Source of the DNA: Firmicutes bacterium ADurb.Bin182
GTDB taxonomy: Bacteria > Bacillota > Clostridia > Christensenellales > CAG-138
DNA length: 46,343 nucleotides
Direction: 5' to 3'
Assembly: GCA_002070205.1 (NCBI GenBank)
Contig: MWCU01000082.1
Coordinates: 1 to 46,343 of the forward strand
Shown here: one piece after another, positions 1 to 8,614 of the stretch
Position numbering within the stretch: position 1 is the first letter of the stretch
Layout of the letters: every line of letters starts with the position of its first letter
Program-made: the position numbers and the translations under genes
Notes under the pieces: generated by a model
What the model was told of the DNA's origin: nothing
Databases searched by the model: none
What the model saw: only the letters and a program-made list of their open reading frames with translations

Positions 1-152
1 TGTTAACACTCATATCGAAATCTGTCAATGCGTTTCCCGCTTGTAATTTCTGACAAGTCCAACTGTTCCCCGCTTTTCGCGACTTTTATATCTTAACAAA
101 TGAGCATGTTGATGTCAACGCTAAAAAACATGTTTTTTTCACTTTTTTTCGC
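1..152. other. Non-coding left edge, downstream of the phosphosugar mutase
   Basis: No gene is supported here. The stretch contains the A/T palindrome AAAAAACATGTTTTTT near 123-139, which could help end transcription of the minus-strand operon, but it has no loop and is not a convincing terminator. A short plus-strand frame starting at 100 is antisense to the mutase and is not a gene. Confidence 0.4.
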
Positions 153-1892
153 CTACCGCCCGAGAAGCTTCGATAAAACGCCGTCCGCAGCCGAAAGGAG
201 GGATTCCGTCAGCTTTTCCGCATCTTCTTCCGTACCGGATTTTGATCCTATATACAGCTTAAGCTTCGGCTCCGTGCCCGAAGGCCTTATGCATATCCAT
301 GAATCATCGGCAAGCGTGAACATCAAAGCGTCCGCGCTCGGCAGCATTATGGGCTCCGAGCGGCCGGTCTCAAATATCGTCCGCCTCCTCACAAGGTAAT
401 CATCCGCACAAATGATGTCGACGCCCGCAAAATCGCGAGGCGGTTCGCATCTTAATCTGCTCATGCACTCTTTTATCCTCTCAATGCCCTCCTTCCCTTC
501 AAGCGAATAGGACTTGGTGCGCTCCATGTAAAACCCGAATTTTTGATATAACCACTCCATCGCATCCTGTAAAGTCAACCCCTGAAGCTTGTAGAAAAGT
601 GCCGTCTCGGCAACGAGAAGCGCTGTGCTTATCGCGTCCTTATCGCGCGAAAAAGTACCGGCGAGGTATCCGTAGCTTTCCTCAAATCCGAACAAATAGC
701 TGAGCTCTCCGGTCTTTTCGCATTCCGCTATAACATCCGAGACATACCTGAAGCCTGTAAGCACCTCAAGAAGCTTTACGCCGAACGAAGCGCAAATAAC
801 ATCCGCCATGCGCGTCGTCACAATCGAACGGACGACGACTGCGTCCGGGGGCAGCGTGCCGCTCTGATTTTTTTGTTCCAGTATATAATATGTAAGCAGG
901 CAGCCTATCTGATTCCCGGTTAAAACGGTATATTCTCCGCTATTGTTCCTCGCAGCGACTCCCAGCCTGTCGGAATCGGGATCCGTTGCGATAATTATAT
1001 CCGCGCCCGTTTTGTCCGCAAGCCTGAACGCGAGCCCGAAAGCTTCCTTTTCTTCCGGATTCGGAGCGATTACGGTAGAGAATGACGGATCCGGCAGTTC
1101 CTGCTCCGGAACGACATGAACATCCGTTAAACCGGCGCTTTTTAAAAGCGCCCTTACCGGTATATTTCCCGTTCCGTGCAGCGGAGTATAAACTATTTTT
1201 ATAAGATTTCCCTTGCTTTTTAAAAGCGCGGGGCGGAGAGACAACCGCTTGACCGCATTATAATAAGCATCATCCTCTTTTTCGCCGAGCATGACGAGCA
1301 GACCCTTTGACAGGGCTTCTTCCCTTTTCATGGTTTTTGCTTCGAAATACTCGACGCTTCGTATATATGCCGTGATATCTTCCGCCAAGGCGGGACCTAT
1401 CTGGCCTCCGTGCTCCCAATAAAGCTTATATCCGTTATACTGCGGAGGATTGTGGCTTGCGGTAATGACCACGCCCGCAATGCAGTTTAAATTCCTGACG
1501 GCAAAAGAAAGCTGAGGTACGGAATGGAGCGTTTTAAACAAATATGCCCTGATTCCGTTCCCCGCCAATACTAGAGCCGTCCTTAAAGCGAACTCCCCGG
1601 ATTTAAGCCTTGAATCGTAAGCTATTGCAACTCCCCGCCCGCTTGAGGATACGTGATTTTTATTGAGATAATCCGCGAGACCCTGAGTTGCCCTTTCGAC
1701 CACATGTACGTTCATCCTGTTTGTTCCCGCTCCGATTATCCCCCGGAGGCCTGCGGTCCCGAAGTCAAGCTCGCGGTAAAAGCGCTCCGATATTTGCATT
1801 TCATCCCCGGCTATGCTTTGAAGCTCATTTTTTAGCTCCGCATCCGTCTCTTTCGACTCAAGCCAAAAACGGTATTTGCTCATATAACTCAT
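153..1892 (-). CDS. pgcA: Phosphoglucomutase/phosphomannomutase family phosphosugar mutase
   Basis: Alpha-D-phosphohexomutase, likely interconverting glucose 1-phosphate and glucose 6-phosphate in the cytosol. The 579-residue length fits the Bacillota PgcA type. Visible hallmarks are the phosphoserine loop TASHNP (Ser146), the metal-binding DPDSDR loop (304-309), the sugar-binding GFEES loop (402-406) and the C-terminal phosphate-binding RPSGTEPK. The ATG at 1892 follows AAGGAGG at good spacing. It is the last gene of a minus-strand operon after radC (about 50 nt gap). With the upstream alpha-glucosidase and the glycogen operon at 27.8-33.6 kb it would link glycogen and oligosaccharide breakdown to glycolysis. 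A phosphomannomutase side activity cannot be excluded from sequence. Confidence 0.92.
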   Translation of the reverse strand: MSYMSKYRFWLESKETDAELKNELQSIAGDEMQISERFYRELDFGTAGLRGIIGAGTNRMNVHVVERATQGLADYLNKNHVSSSGRGVAIAYDSRLKSGEFALRTALVLAGNGIRAYLFKTLHSVPQLSFAVRNLNCIAGVVITASHNPPQYNGYKLYWEHGGQIGPALAEDITAYIRSVEYFEAKTMKREEALSKGLLVMLGEKEDDAYYNAVKRLSLRPALLKSKGNLIKIVYTPLHGTGNIPVRALLKSAGLTDVHVVPEQELPDPSFSTVIAPNPEEKEAFGLAFRLADKTGADIIIATDPDSDRLGVAARNNSGEYTVLTGNQIGCLLTYYILEQKNQSGTLPPDAVVVRSIVTTRMADVICASFGVKLLEVLTGFRYVSDVIAECEKTGELSYLFGFEESYGYLAGTFSRDKDAISTALLVAETALFYKLQGLTLQDAMEWLYQKFGFYMERTKSYSLEGKEGIERIKECMSRLRCEPPRDFAGVDIICADDYLVRRRTIFETGRSEPIMLPSADALMFTLADDSWICIRPSGTEPKLKLYIGSKSGTEEDAEKLTESLLSAADGVLSKLLGR

Positions 1893-1942
1893 CGGACGTC
1901 CTCCTTTCTTTCGCCGGTCCGGGCATTAGCGCTTTGCGGCAA

Positions 1943-2629
1943 TTACGGCATAAACAGGTCCTGTCCGGACAGTTCGGTTTCGCCGGCTATGCTGTACGCG
2001 CGATCTCCCCCCGTAATAATATGGTCCTCGAGCCTTATACCTATCGCTCCGAGCGCTTCGGATATCCTTGACGTCGTTTGAATATCATCCTTCGAGGGCG
2101 TTACGCCTCCCGAAGGATGATTATGTGCAAGTATAACGCTGTATGCATGATGCCTTAATGCGCATTCAATAACGAGCCTCGGGTAAATAACTGTTTCGCC
2201 CAGCGTTCCCGAACTTATTTTATCCGCATGCAGAAGTTTTTTGTTTTTATCCAGAGACAAAACGTACATCGCTTCGTATTTCTGCCGCGAAAGCAGCGCA
2301 ATGCAGTGGCGGGCGGCGTCGGAAGCCGTTTTAAGCTTTATGCTCTCGCTTCTTCCCATGCCGATTCGCCTAATAATATCGCCTGCCAGATTAAGAAGAA
2401 CCGCGCTGTTTTCGCCGATTCCCTCAACGGCCTGAATATCCCGAATATCGGCGCTTAAAACCGCTTTCAACGAACCGTACCTGTCGATGAGCAGGTGTGC
2501 AAGTTCGTTTGTATCCTTCCTCGGTATGGAAAAAGTAAGCAGAAGTTCAAGCAGCCGGTGATCCTCAAGAACGTCCGCGCCGCTTTCGATATACGATTTT
2601 CTAAGCCTTGCTCTGTGACCTTCATGCAT
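1943..2629 (-). CDS. radC: RadC/JAB-domain protein
   Basis: RadC family protein with an N-terminal helix-hairpin-helix part (VEGIGENSA, about residues 68-77) and a C-terminal JAB/MPN metalloprotease-like domain carrying the zinc motif HNHPSGG (about 169-175) followed by the usual TPSKDD. The family name comes from a withdrawn DNA repair phenotype; the biochemical role is not settled. The start is set at the ATG at 2629, six bases after GGAGGT; an upstream ATG at 2647 gives six more residues but places this ribosome site inside the gene. It sits between the alpha-glucosidase (39 nt upstream) and the mutase, an unexpected place for a DNA-linked protein. Confidence 0.9.
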   Translation of the reverse strand: MHEGHRARLRKSYIESGADVLEDHRLLELLLTFSIPRKDTNELAHLLIDRYGSLKAVLSADIRDIQAVEGIGENSAVLLNLAGDIIRRIGMGRSESIKLKTASDAARHCIALLSRQKYEAMYVLSLDKNKKLLHADKISSGTLGETVIYPRLVIECALRHHAYSVILAHNHPSGGVTPSKDDIQTTSRISEALGAIGIRLEDHIITGGDRAYSIAGETELSGQDLFMP

Positions 2630-2668
2630 GCTTCTACCTCCGGCCATTGCTTCACAGCTTATTCACTT

Positions 2669-4348
2669 TCATCGGCGGGATAACCGGTAAACCCTTCCTT
2701 CATACGGAAGCAGCGACATCCTTTCAAGCAAGGGGCGCTTGCCGTGAGTTCCCAAAAGTATCGTCGCGTTCGAGACCTGCATTCCCGAAAAATCGATTTT
2801 CGCCTGTTTGTCCGTGAGGTTGATTACTATCAGCATCCTGTCGTTCCCGTCATCGCGGATATAGGATATCACCTTTTTATGTTCCGGGTTTACGGGAGTA
2901 TAAATCCCGTAAGTGAGGACGGGGTTGCTCTTCCTGAAAGCTATAACTTTCCTGTAAAACTTCACTATGGAATCGTTTCGCTTCAGATCGTCTTCGATAT
3001 TAACGTCTCTGTAATTGGGATTAAGCTTTATCCAGGGCTCTGAAGACGTAAAGCCTGCGTTCTTGTTCGAATTCCAATGCACCGGAGTCCGCGCATGATC
3101 GCGCGTCATTTTGTTTATGACCCGTTCGGCCAAAAACGCGGGCAAATGCATCATGCTTTGAAGAACCTTATAATCGTTGATCGCCTCATAATCCCGCCAG
3201 TCCGCCCTGTCGAATACGGAATTGGTCATGCCGCACTCTTCGCCCTGATACAAAAAGGGGGTCCCTCTTAACGTAAGGTTCAAAAGGCAAAACGCCTTGG
3301 CGCATTCGCGCCTGTATTCGGAGTCGTTCCCGAAGCGCGAAACGTGCCTTGGCTGATCATGGTTGGAAAGATAGTTTCCGAGCCATCCCCCGCCTTCCTG
3401 AATCCGAAGCTGCCACCTGTCGACGACGCTTTTAAACTCGGGGACAGTCCACCTGTAAAGCTTCCTGAAATCAAATTTGCCCAAAGGACCGCAGCCGAGA
3501 TTATGAAGATCGAACTGGAACATCATCATAAGCTCGTTCCTGCCTTGGCGGGTGAATTTTATCACGTCCTCAGTTCCCGCAAGCACGCCTTCGCCGACGG
3601 TAAAACAATCGTATTTCGAAAGTACCTCGCGGTGCATTTCCTGAATATAATCATGCACGGGCTCTCTGTTAAGCGTCAGTTCCGCCGGAAACCGAAGGCC
3701 CCTTTTATGGGGATCTTTATCGGGAAGCCCGGGCGCCTTTGCGATCGCGTTGATAACGTCTATTCGAAAGCCTTTTACGCCCCTCTCCAGCCAGAACTTC
3801 ATAACGCCGTAGATCTCCCGCCTGACTTTCGGATTTTCCCAGTTCAAATCACACTGATGAGGAGTAAAAGAAGTCAGGTAGTATTCCCCGGACAGTTCAT
3901 CCCCGGTCCATGCGCTGCCGCCGAAAAAGCTAAGCCAGTTGTTCGGCTCCCTGCCGTTTACGCCCTCCCTGAAAAAATAGTAAGAGCGGTACTCTGAATT
4001 TTTGTCAGATAAAGCGCTTTGAAACCACGGATGCCTGTCGGACGTGTGATTAGGGACAAGATCCATAATGATTCCGATGCCGCGCTTTTCCGCCTCGAGG
4101 ACCAATTCGTCAAAGTCCTCCATCGTGCCGAATTCGGGATTGATCGAGGTGTAATCGGATATATCGTACCCGAAATCATGATTGGGCGATGAGTACACGG
4201 GCGAGAGCCAGATAAGGTCAGCGCCGAGGCTTTGGATATGTTCCAGCTTTTGGATGACTCCCCTGAGGTCGCCGATGCCGTCGCCGTTGCTGTCATAAAA
4301 TGAGCGCGGCCAGATCTGATAAACTATCCTTTCCTTCCAGTTGCTCAT
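2669..4348 (-). CDS. GH13 alpha-glucosidase, oligo-1,6-glucosidase type
   Basis: Cytosolic glycoside hydrolase family 13 enzyme of 559 residues, the usual length for oligo-1,6-glucosidase, alpha-glucosidase and trehalose-6-phosphate hydrolase. Visible motifs are DLVPNHT (96-102), GFRIDVIN with nucleophile Asp197, the acid/base Glu253 in VGEG, and LSNHDQPR (327-334). The Val after the nucleophile is the residue found in 1,6-specific enzymes, where maltases usually have Thr, so isomaltose or branch-stub cleavage is favoured by inference. TreC-like activity remains possible. GGAGGG precedes the ATG. It lies 17 nt after yhaM and 39 nt before radC in one operon. No signal peptide is visible. Confidence 0.9.
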   Translation of the reverse strand: MSNWKERIVYQIWPRSFYDSNGDGIGDLRGVIQKLEHIQSLGADLIWLSPVYSSPNHDFGYDISDYTSINPEFGTMEDFDELVLEAEKRGIGIIMDLVPNHTSDRHPWFQSALSDKNSEYRSYYFFREGVNGREPNNWLSFFGGSAWTGDELSGEYYLTSFTPHQCDLNWENPKVRREIYGVMKFWLERGVKGFRIDVINAIAKAPGLPDKDPHKRGLRFPAELTLNREPVHDYIQEMHREVLSKYDCFTVGEGVLAGTEDVIKFTRQGRNELMMMFQFDLHNLGCGPLGKFDFRKLYRWTVPEFKSVVDRWQLRIQEGGGWLGNYLSNHDQPRHVSRFGNDSEYRRECAKAFCLLNLTLRGTPFLYQGEECGMTNSVFDRADWRDYEAINDYKVLQSMMHLPAFLAERVINKMTRDHARTPVHWNSNKNAGFTSSEPWIKLNPNYRDVNIEDDLKRNDSIVKFYRKVIAFRKSNPVLTYGIYTPVNPEHKKVISYIRDDGNDRMLIVINLTDKQAKIDFSGMQVSNATILLGTHGKRPLLERMSLLPYEGRVYRLSRR

Positions 4349-4365
4349 ATTGCCCTCCGTGCATG

Positions 4366-5322
4366 CTATCCGTTATGACCGTGCCGGTAAAGCTGGCGGT
4401 TGTCCAGCGCCCAGACGCGTTCCGTAAACGCTCCCTTCTCAAGCCCCGAAAGCGCTTCAAACATCTCGAACAATCGTGAATCGAGCATATCCAGCTGGCT
4501 CAAGACCTCTGCCTCGGGGAACATGGGAGGTCTCGCGCTGCCGTATTCGGGCACTCCGTGATGAGACAGAAGCATATGCTGCAGCAGCATGCAAAGTTCG
4601 TCCGGAACCATCAGCTCCGCGGCCGCTTTGCCTATCATGGCGACGCCGAGAGTTATATGTCCTATCAGCTGCCCCTGCGCCGTATATCCCGACGCGAGCC
4701 CCAATTCGCCCGCTTCAAGCTCGGTAAGCTTCGCAATGTCATGGAGTATAACGCCCGAATAGACAAGATCGCTGTCCAGCGCGGGGTATATCCCGCAAAC
4801 GGACTTTGCAAGCCTTAATATCGTATATGTATGATAAAGAAGACCGCCGCGAAGCGCATGATGCAGCTTGAACGCCGCAGGCCACCTTAAAAGCTTTTCC
4901 TTGTTCTCACGCAGCAGATATTGAGTAAGCCTCTTAAGGTCTATGTCAGTAAAATCTTCCGCGCAGCGATACAGTTCATCATACATCCATTCGCTGTCAA
5001 ACGGAGCGCAGGGAATGAGAAGCGACATGTCGACATCGTCCTCGCCCGTAACGTTCCGTATACGGTCGACTTTCAGCTGCTCCGCTTCTTTCCATATAGT
5101 AATTGTGCCGCGTACCTTCACAACGGTATCGGGATCATACTCGCCGTGCGTCATCCGGTCATAATCCCAAAGCTTGGCGCTGATCTCGCCGTCCCTGTCG
5201 GCAAGTATAAGATCGAGATAGCTAGCTCCTTTTATATTGGATTTGACCGCGACGCTTTTTACGATGCAATAGCCTTCCGCCGTATTGCCCTTAGCGTCAG
5301 AGAGCAATTTCATCCTTGCCAT
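4366..5322 (-). CDS. yhaM: 3'-5' exoribonuclease YhaM family (OB fold + HD domain)
   Basis: The 318-residue protein has an N-terminal OB-fold nucleic-acid binding region (about 15-95) and a central HD hydrolase domain. The metal ligands His164 (LLYHTY) and His194-Asp195 (VILHDIAKL) are present, as is a further His pair in the LLSHHG segment. This architecture and length match YhaM/CBF1, a manganese-dependent 3'-5' exonuclease in RNA turnover. The ATG at 5322 has GGGGAGTGA upstream. It is the first gene of the operon, directly behind a good promoter at 5355-5383, so the downstream sugar genes and radC are probably co-transcribed with it. Confidence 0.88.
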   Translation of the reverse strand: MARMKLLSDAKGNTAEGYCIVKSVAVKSNIKGASYLDLILADRDGEISAKLWDYDRMTHGEYDPDTVVKVRGTITIWKEAEQLKVDRIRNVTGEDDVDMSLLIPCAPFDSEWMYDELYRCAEDFTDIDLKRLTQYLLRENKEKLLRWPAAFKLHHALRGGLLYHTYTILRLAKSVCGIYPALDSDLVYSGVILHDIAKLTELEAGELGLASGYTAQGQLIGHITLGVAMIGKAAAELMVPDELCMLLQHMLLSHHGVPEYGSARPPMFPEAEVLSQLDMLDSRLFEMFEALSGLEKGAFTERVWALDNRQLYRHGHNG

Positions 5323-5354
5323 GCCGTCACTCCCCGCATTTATTTCGTTGATTC

Positions 5355-5383
5355 ATTATAACAGAATAAGGTTTTTTTGTAAT
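5355..5383 (-). promoter_or_regulatory. Promoter of the yhaM-glucosidase-radC-mutase operon
   Basis: On the minus strand ATTACA (5378-5383) and a perfect TATAAT (5355-5360) are separated by 17 nt, a vegetative sigma-A type promoter. It lies about 33 nt upstream of the yhaM start. No other minus-strand promoter of this quality was seen before the end of the operon. Confidence 0.7.
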
Positions 5384-5500
5384 GTATTATCGGCAGAACA
5401 TTAAAAGACCCGCAAAAAAAAGCGTTCAGAAATGCAAATGCAAACGGCACGGTCGTTCCCGGCGCAATTTCTAAACAGCTTCAAATGCGGTATTGTTGTG

Positions 5501-6256
5501 TCAGCCTTCAGGTATCCCGACGGAAAGGGCAATATCTGTAAGCATTTGTTCATCGACGCCTTCTGCGTGGAAATACAGCTCGACGTTTTCCGAGGGCCTG
5601 TAGTATAAGCCAAGCGTTCCGTCCCGGTAGGCAACCAGAACCGCCCGGCCGGGCTCAGCCTGCTTTAAGTCCGCCGAACCTTTGCCGCCATACGGTTCGC
5701 CGATGCGCCAGCATTCAAGAGTGCCGGTGCCTTCTTTGGACGCCGTCCATCCTCCTTCAAATGCAACGAGATCCCAGCCTTCCGGAAGCGCTCCGGGAAT
5801 AAGCTCTTTATCCTTGTCTCCCCGGACGAAAGTCCTTCTTCCGGCGTCTATGACGCGTGTGCTCAAAACCTCTCCTTCCATGCCCTTGAGCGATTCGTTC
5901 CCTTCCGTCAAAGCGGGTGCCGGTTCTTTGGGCGCTTCGACAGTTTCTTCCTGCAAGATTCCGAACGCCCTTTCCTGAGCATCCTCTTCGGCGATTTGGT
6001 CCATCTGTTCCGTCGCGCCTTCCGGCATGGATTTCATCTTTGAAAGAGGTACAATATCGGAAAAAATACCGGTAGCGATCAATACTATCGTGACAGCGGC
6101 GGCGCTTATCCATTTTACGGCAAGGCTCCTTGTCTTCAGGCGCTTTCTGTATTTTGCCTGAATGGATGCGCGCATCGAATGAAGCTCCAGCTCTTTGCTA
6201 TACTCCATGGCTACGGTATGTAAAATTTCATCCATGCGCTTATCCGTTTTTATCAC
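5501..6256 (-). CDS. Putative membrane anti-sigma factor
   Basis: 251-residue protein with a charged cytoplasmic N-terminus (1-45), one transmembrane helix (about 46-64) and an extracytoplasmic C-terminal region. The last 100 residues, with GALPEGWDLVAFEGGW and LTDIALSVG, resemble the DUF4367-like sensor part seen on Clostridial anti-sigma proteins; this match is by eye. Its start overlaps the end of the ECF sigma gene by 17 nt, so the two are translationally coupled. By inference it holds the sigma factor at the membrane and releases it on an envelope signal. There is no zinc-binding HxxxCxxC anti-sigma motif, so it is not of the classical ZAS type. Confidence 0.7.
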   Translation of the reverse strand: MIKTDKRMDEILHTVAMEYSKELELHSMRASIQAKYRKRLKTRSLAVKWISAAAVTIVLIATGIFSDIVPLSKMKSMPEGATEQMDQIAEEDAQERAFGILQEETVEAPKEPAPALTEGNESLKGMEGEVLSTRVIDAGRRTFVRGDKDKELIPGALPEGWDLVAFEGGWTASKEGTGTLECWRIGEPYGGKGSADLKQAEPGRAVLVAYRDGTLGLYYRPSENVELYFHAEGVDEQMLTDIALSVGIPEG

Positions 6257-6758
6257 CTGCCTTTAAAAGGGAATGCGCCAATATATCTCTCGCCCGCGAC
6301 ATGCGGGATTTGAGAGTCCCTTCGCTTACGCCCAAAAGCTCGGAAATTTCCGAGTAGCTCAATTCAGCGAAATAATATAACATTACGGGCTGCCTGTAAT
6401 GCTCGGGGAGAGCTTCTATGCTGTTCCTTACGGTTTCGCGCTGCTCGCGGGACATTGCGGCAGCCTCCGGAAGGTCACTCTCCGGCACCGAAACGTTCGG
6501 CGCGGGGTCTGCGCTCAGCACTTCGCGCTTCTCCTTGCGTATCCTGTCCAAGTCCTGATTGACGGTAACGCGATAAAGCCAGCCTTTAAGCTGCCCGTCC
6601 GTCATGCTCTGCAGCTTGGATAAATGCTTCAATACGCGCAAAAAAACATTCTGCACCGCATCCAAGGCTGTATGGTGGTTTTTGGACACGCTGTAAGCGG
6701 TCCAGTATACCATTTGGGAGTATGCCGCGTATATTGCCTCAAAATCGCGTTCCGGCAA
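6240..6758 (-). CDS. RNA polymerase ECF-type sigma-70 factor
   Basis: About 172 residues with sigma region 2 (QMVYWTAYSV through GWLYRVTVNQ, the core-binding and -10 recognition part) and region 4 with the helix-turn-helix around LSYSEISELLGVSEGTLKSR. Region 3 is absent, as in ECF factors. The start is chosen as the TTG at 6758, seven bases after AGGAG; the upstream GTG at 6767 overlaps that ribosome site. It is followed at once by its likely anti-sigma partner. A promoter-like pair lies at 6831-6860. Target genes cannot be told from the window. Confidence 0.88.
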   Translation of the reverse strand: MPERDFEAIYAAYSQMVYWTAYSVSKNHHTALDAVQNVFLRVLKHLSKLQSMTDGQLKGWLYRVTVNQDLDRIRKEKREVLSADPAPNVSVPESDLPEAAAMSREQRETVRNSIEALPEHYRQPVMLYYFAELSYSEISELLGVSEGTLKSRMSRARDILAHSLLKAGDKNG

Positions 6759-6830
6759 TGACAACACTCCTGTCTGTAATTAATACGTTTCAATATCCGA
6801 ACGGGTTGCACAAAAAACGCAAATAACCCG

Positions 6831-6860
6831 CTTATAAGTGGCAGGTATTTTTTGTCACAA
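6831..6860 (-). promoter_or_regulatory. Promoter of the sigma/anti-sigma operon
   Basis: Minus-strand TTGTGA (6855-6860) and TATAAG (6831-6836) with an 18-nt spacer. The -35 box overlaps the last codons of sdaAA. The transcribed leader holds a 6-bp inverted repeat CGGGTT/AACCCG (about 6802-6830) of unknown importance. Confidence 0.5.
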
Positions 6861-7742
6861 GTCCGTTTTAAGCCTGCTTCTCAGCGCTTTCGCAGTCGGC
6901 GTCGCCGCAAGGCCGCCGCGCCCGGTTTCCTTGAGATCCGTCTGCATGCCTTTGCCTACCGAATGCATAGCCCATACCACCTCATCAAACGGGATTATGC
7001 TTTCGACTCCCGCAAGCGCCATATCGGCGCAAAGCATCGCATTAGCCGCTCCCAAAGCATTCCGCTTTATGCACGGACTTTCCACAAGACCGGCCACAGG
7101 ATCGCATACGAGCCCCATCACGTTCTTTAAAGCCATTGCCGCCGCATGCAGCGCTTTGAGCGGCGATCCTCCGGCGCACTCCGCAAGCGCGGCGGCCGCC
7201 ATTGCCGCCGCCGCCCCGATTTCCGCCTGACACCCTCCCGAAGCGCCGGATATCGAGGCGTTCCTCGCGATGAGCATGCCGACGGCGGCAGCCGTGAACA
7301 ACCCCATCACAAGCACGTCGTCATTCCAGCCTCTTTCCTCCGCCGCGGTCAAAAGAGTACCGGGCAATATGCCTGAAGCGCCTGCCGTCGGCGCGGCAAC
7401 TATCTTTCCCATCGCCGCGTTGACCTCAACGACCGCCATTGAACTCGCAGCCGCCCTTAACGTACTTTCTCCCGAAAAGCTCTTCCCCCTGGAGTAGAAA
7501 AGAAGCGCTTCCGCATCTCCCCCCATAAGTCCCGTAACGGAGTATTGCTTCTCCTCAAGTCCTTTTTTTGCGCTGCTTCGCATGGTGTCCAAATTAAGCC
7601 GCATTTCGAAAAGCAGCTCTTCCCTCGAAAGCTCGCTTCGCTTTTCTTCCCTTTTAAGCATCGCCTCAGCTATCGAAATGCCGTTTGCATCGCATAACAC
7701 AAGCAATTCGTCGCCGGACACAAAATCGAATTTAATGCTCAT
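6855..7742 (-). CDS. sdaAA: L-serine dehydratase, iron-sulfur type, alpha subunit
   Basis: Catalytic subunit that deaminates L-serine to pyruvate and ammonia using an oxygen-sensitive [4Fe-4S] cluster. The 295-residue length is standard. Glycine-rich segments (APTAGASGILPG, SGASGGCQAEIG) and conserved cysteines in GGCQ, SPCIKRN and MLCADMA fit the cluster-binding pattern of the family. Its ATG follows directly after the TAG stop of the beta subunit gene with no gap, so the pair is tightly coupled. The enzyme is typical of amino-acid fermenting Clostridia, consistent with the branched-chain amino acid transporter further right. Confidence 0.95.
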   Translation of the reverse strand: MSIKFDFVSGDELLVLCDANGISIAEAMLKREEKRSELSREELLFEMRLNLDTMRSSAKKGLEEKQYSVTGLMGGDAEALLFYSRGKSFSGESTLRAAASSMAVVEVNAAMGKIVAAPTAGASGILPGTLLTAAEERGWNDDVLVMGLFTAAAVGMLIARNASISGASGGCQAEIGAAAAMAAAALAECAGGSPLKALHAAAMALKNVMGLVCDPVAGLVESPCIKRNALGAANAMLCADMALAGVESIIPFDEVVWAMHSVGKGMQTDLKETGRGGLAATPTAKALRSRLKTDL

Positions 7743-8405
7743 CTAAACCGCCCTTACCTGCACGATGTCGGGACCCAGTGACAAAATTTTTTTAACGGCG
7801 TCAGAGGGTACGGCCTGATCGGTTTCAATTACCATAAACGCGTCTTCTTTCCTTCCCTGACGAAAAACCCTCATAAACGCGATATTGATTCCGTTGTCGG
7901 CGAGTATACCCGTCACTTTCGTAATGATGCCGGGAACATCCCTCTGCCTGATTATCAGTGTAGGATACTCTGCGGTAAATTCCACGGAAAAACCATCGAT
8001 ATTCGTTATCAGGATGTTTCCCCCGCCTACGGACACGCCGACGACTTCCGTAACCGATCCGTCCTTTGATTCTATCCTTATCCGCGCGGTGTTGGGATGC
8101 TCCGCTTCTTCATCGCTGAACACGACATCTGCGTCCACTCCCTTTTGTTTCGAAAGAGCATAAGCTGAGGACAGCCTTTCGTCATCGGGTTTCAGGCCCA
8201 GGATGCCCGCAATCAGAGCTTTATCGGTACCGTGGCCCCTCCCCGTATCGGAGAATGAGCCGTAAAGTGTGAGCGTCGCTTTTTTCACGTCCTTGCCCGC
8301 AATTTTCCATGCCGTATATGAAAGCTTGGCCGCGCCCGCCGTATGTGAACTCGAAGGTCCGATCATGCGCGGCCCGACTATATCAAATGCGCCGTAATCA
8401 GCCAT
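7743..8405 (-). CDS. sdaAB: L-serine dehydratase, iron-sulfur type, beta subunit
   Basis: Beta subunit of the serine dehydratase. It shows the family motif GPSSSHTAGA near the N-terminus and a C-terminal ACT domain (about residues 145-220; YPTLIIRQRDVPGIITKVTGIL), normally a serine-sensing or assembly module. The start at 8405 (MADYGAFDIVGP) has GGGAGGG eight bases upstream; a TTG six codons earlier overlaps that site. It is divergent from corA across a 209-nt gap. A clear promoter for this direction was not recognised. Confidence 0.94.
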   Translation of the reverse strand: MADYGAFDIVGPRMIGPSSSHTAGAAKLSYTAWKIAGKDVKKATLTLYGSFSDTGRGHGTDKALIAGILGLKPDDERLSSAYALSKQKGVDADVVFSDEEAEHPNTARIRIESKDGSVTEVVGVSVGGGNILITNIDGFSVEFTAEYPTLIIRQRDVPGIITKVTGILADNGINIAFMRVFRQGRKEDAFMVIETDQAVPSDAVKKILSLGPDIVQVRAV

Positions 8406-8545
8406 TTCTCCGCCCTCCCGCAATCCTATTCTACCACAGAGGGCGGCATATGCACAATAAACGGCAAAGCTCCGGGTGTTTTGCGATTAATCGGATTTTA
8501 TGTCGTATCCGGAGGAAAGATTGAAGCGGCCGGAGCCGAATAAAC

Positions 8546-8574
8546 TTGTGCATTATGCATGCATAGTGTAAAAT
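8546..8574 (+). promoter_or_regulatory. Promoter of corA
   Basis: TTGTGC (8546-8551), a 17-nt spacer and TAAAAT (8569-8574) about 40 nt before the corA start. The spacer contains the palindrome ATGCATGCAT, which could be an operator, but no partner regulator is evident. Confidence 0.6.
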
Positions 8575-8614
8575 ATGAGCGGTACGGACATTTTTAAAGA
8601 AGGAGGTGGCGGCT

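Noticed and set aside
3344..3997. Plus-strand open frame of 217 codons inside the alpha-glucosidase
   Set aside because: Shadow of the GH13 gene on the other strand; composition follows the mirrored codons.
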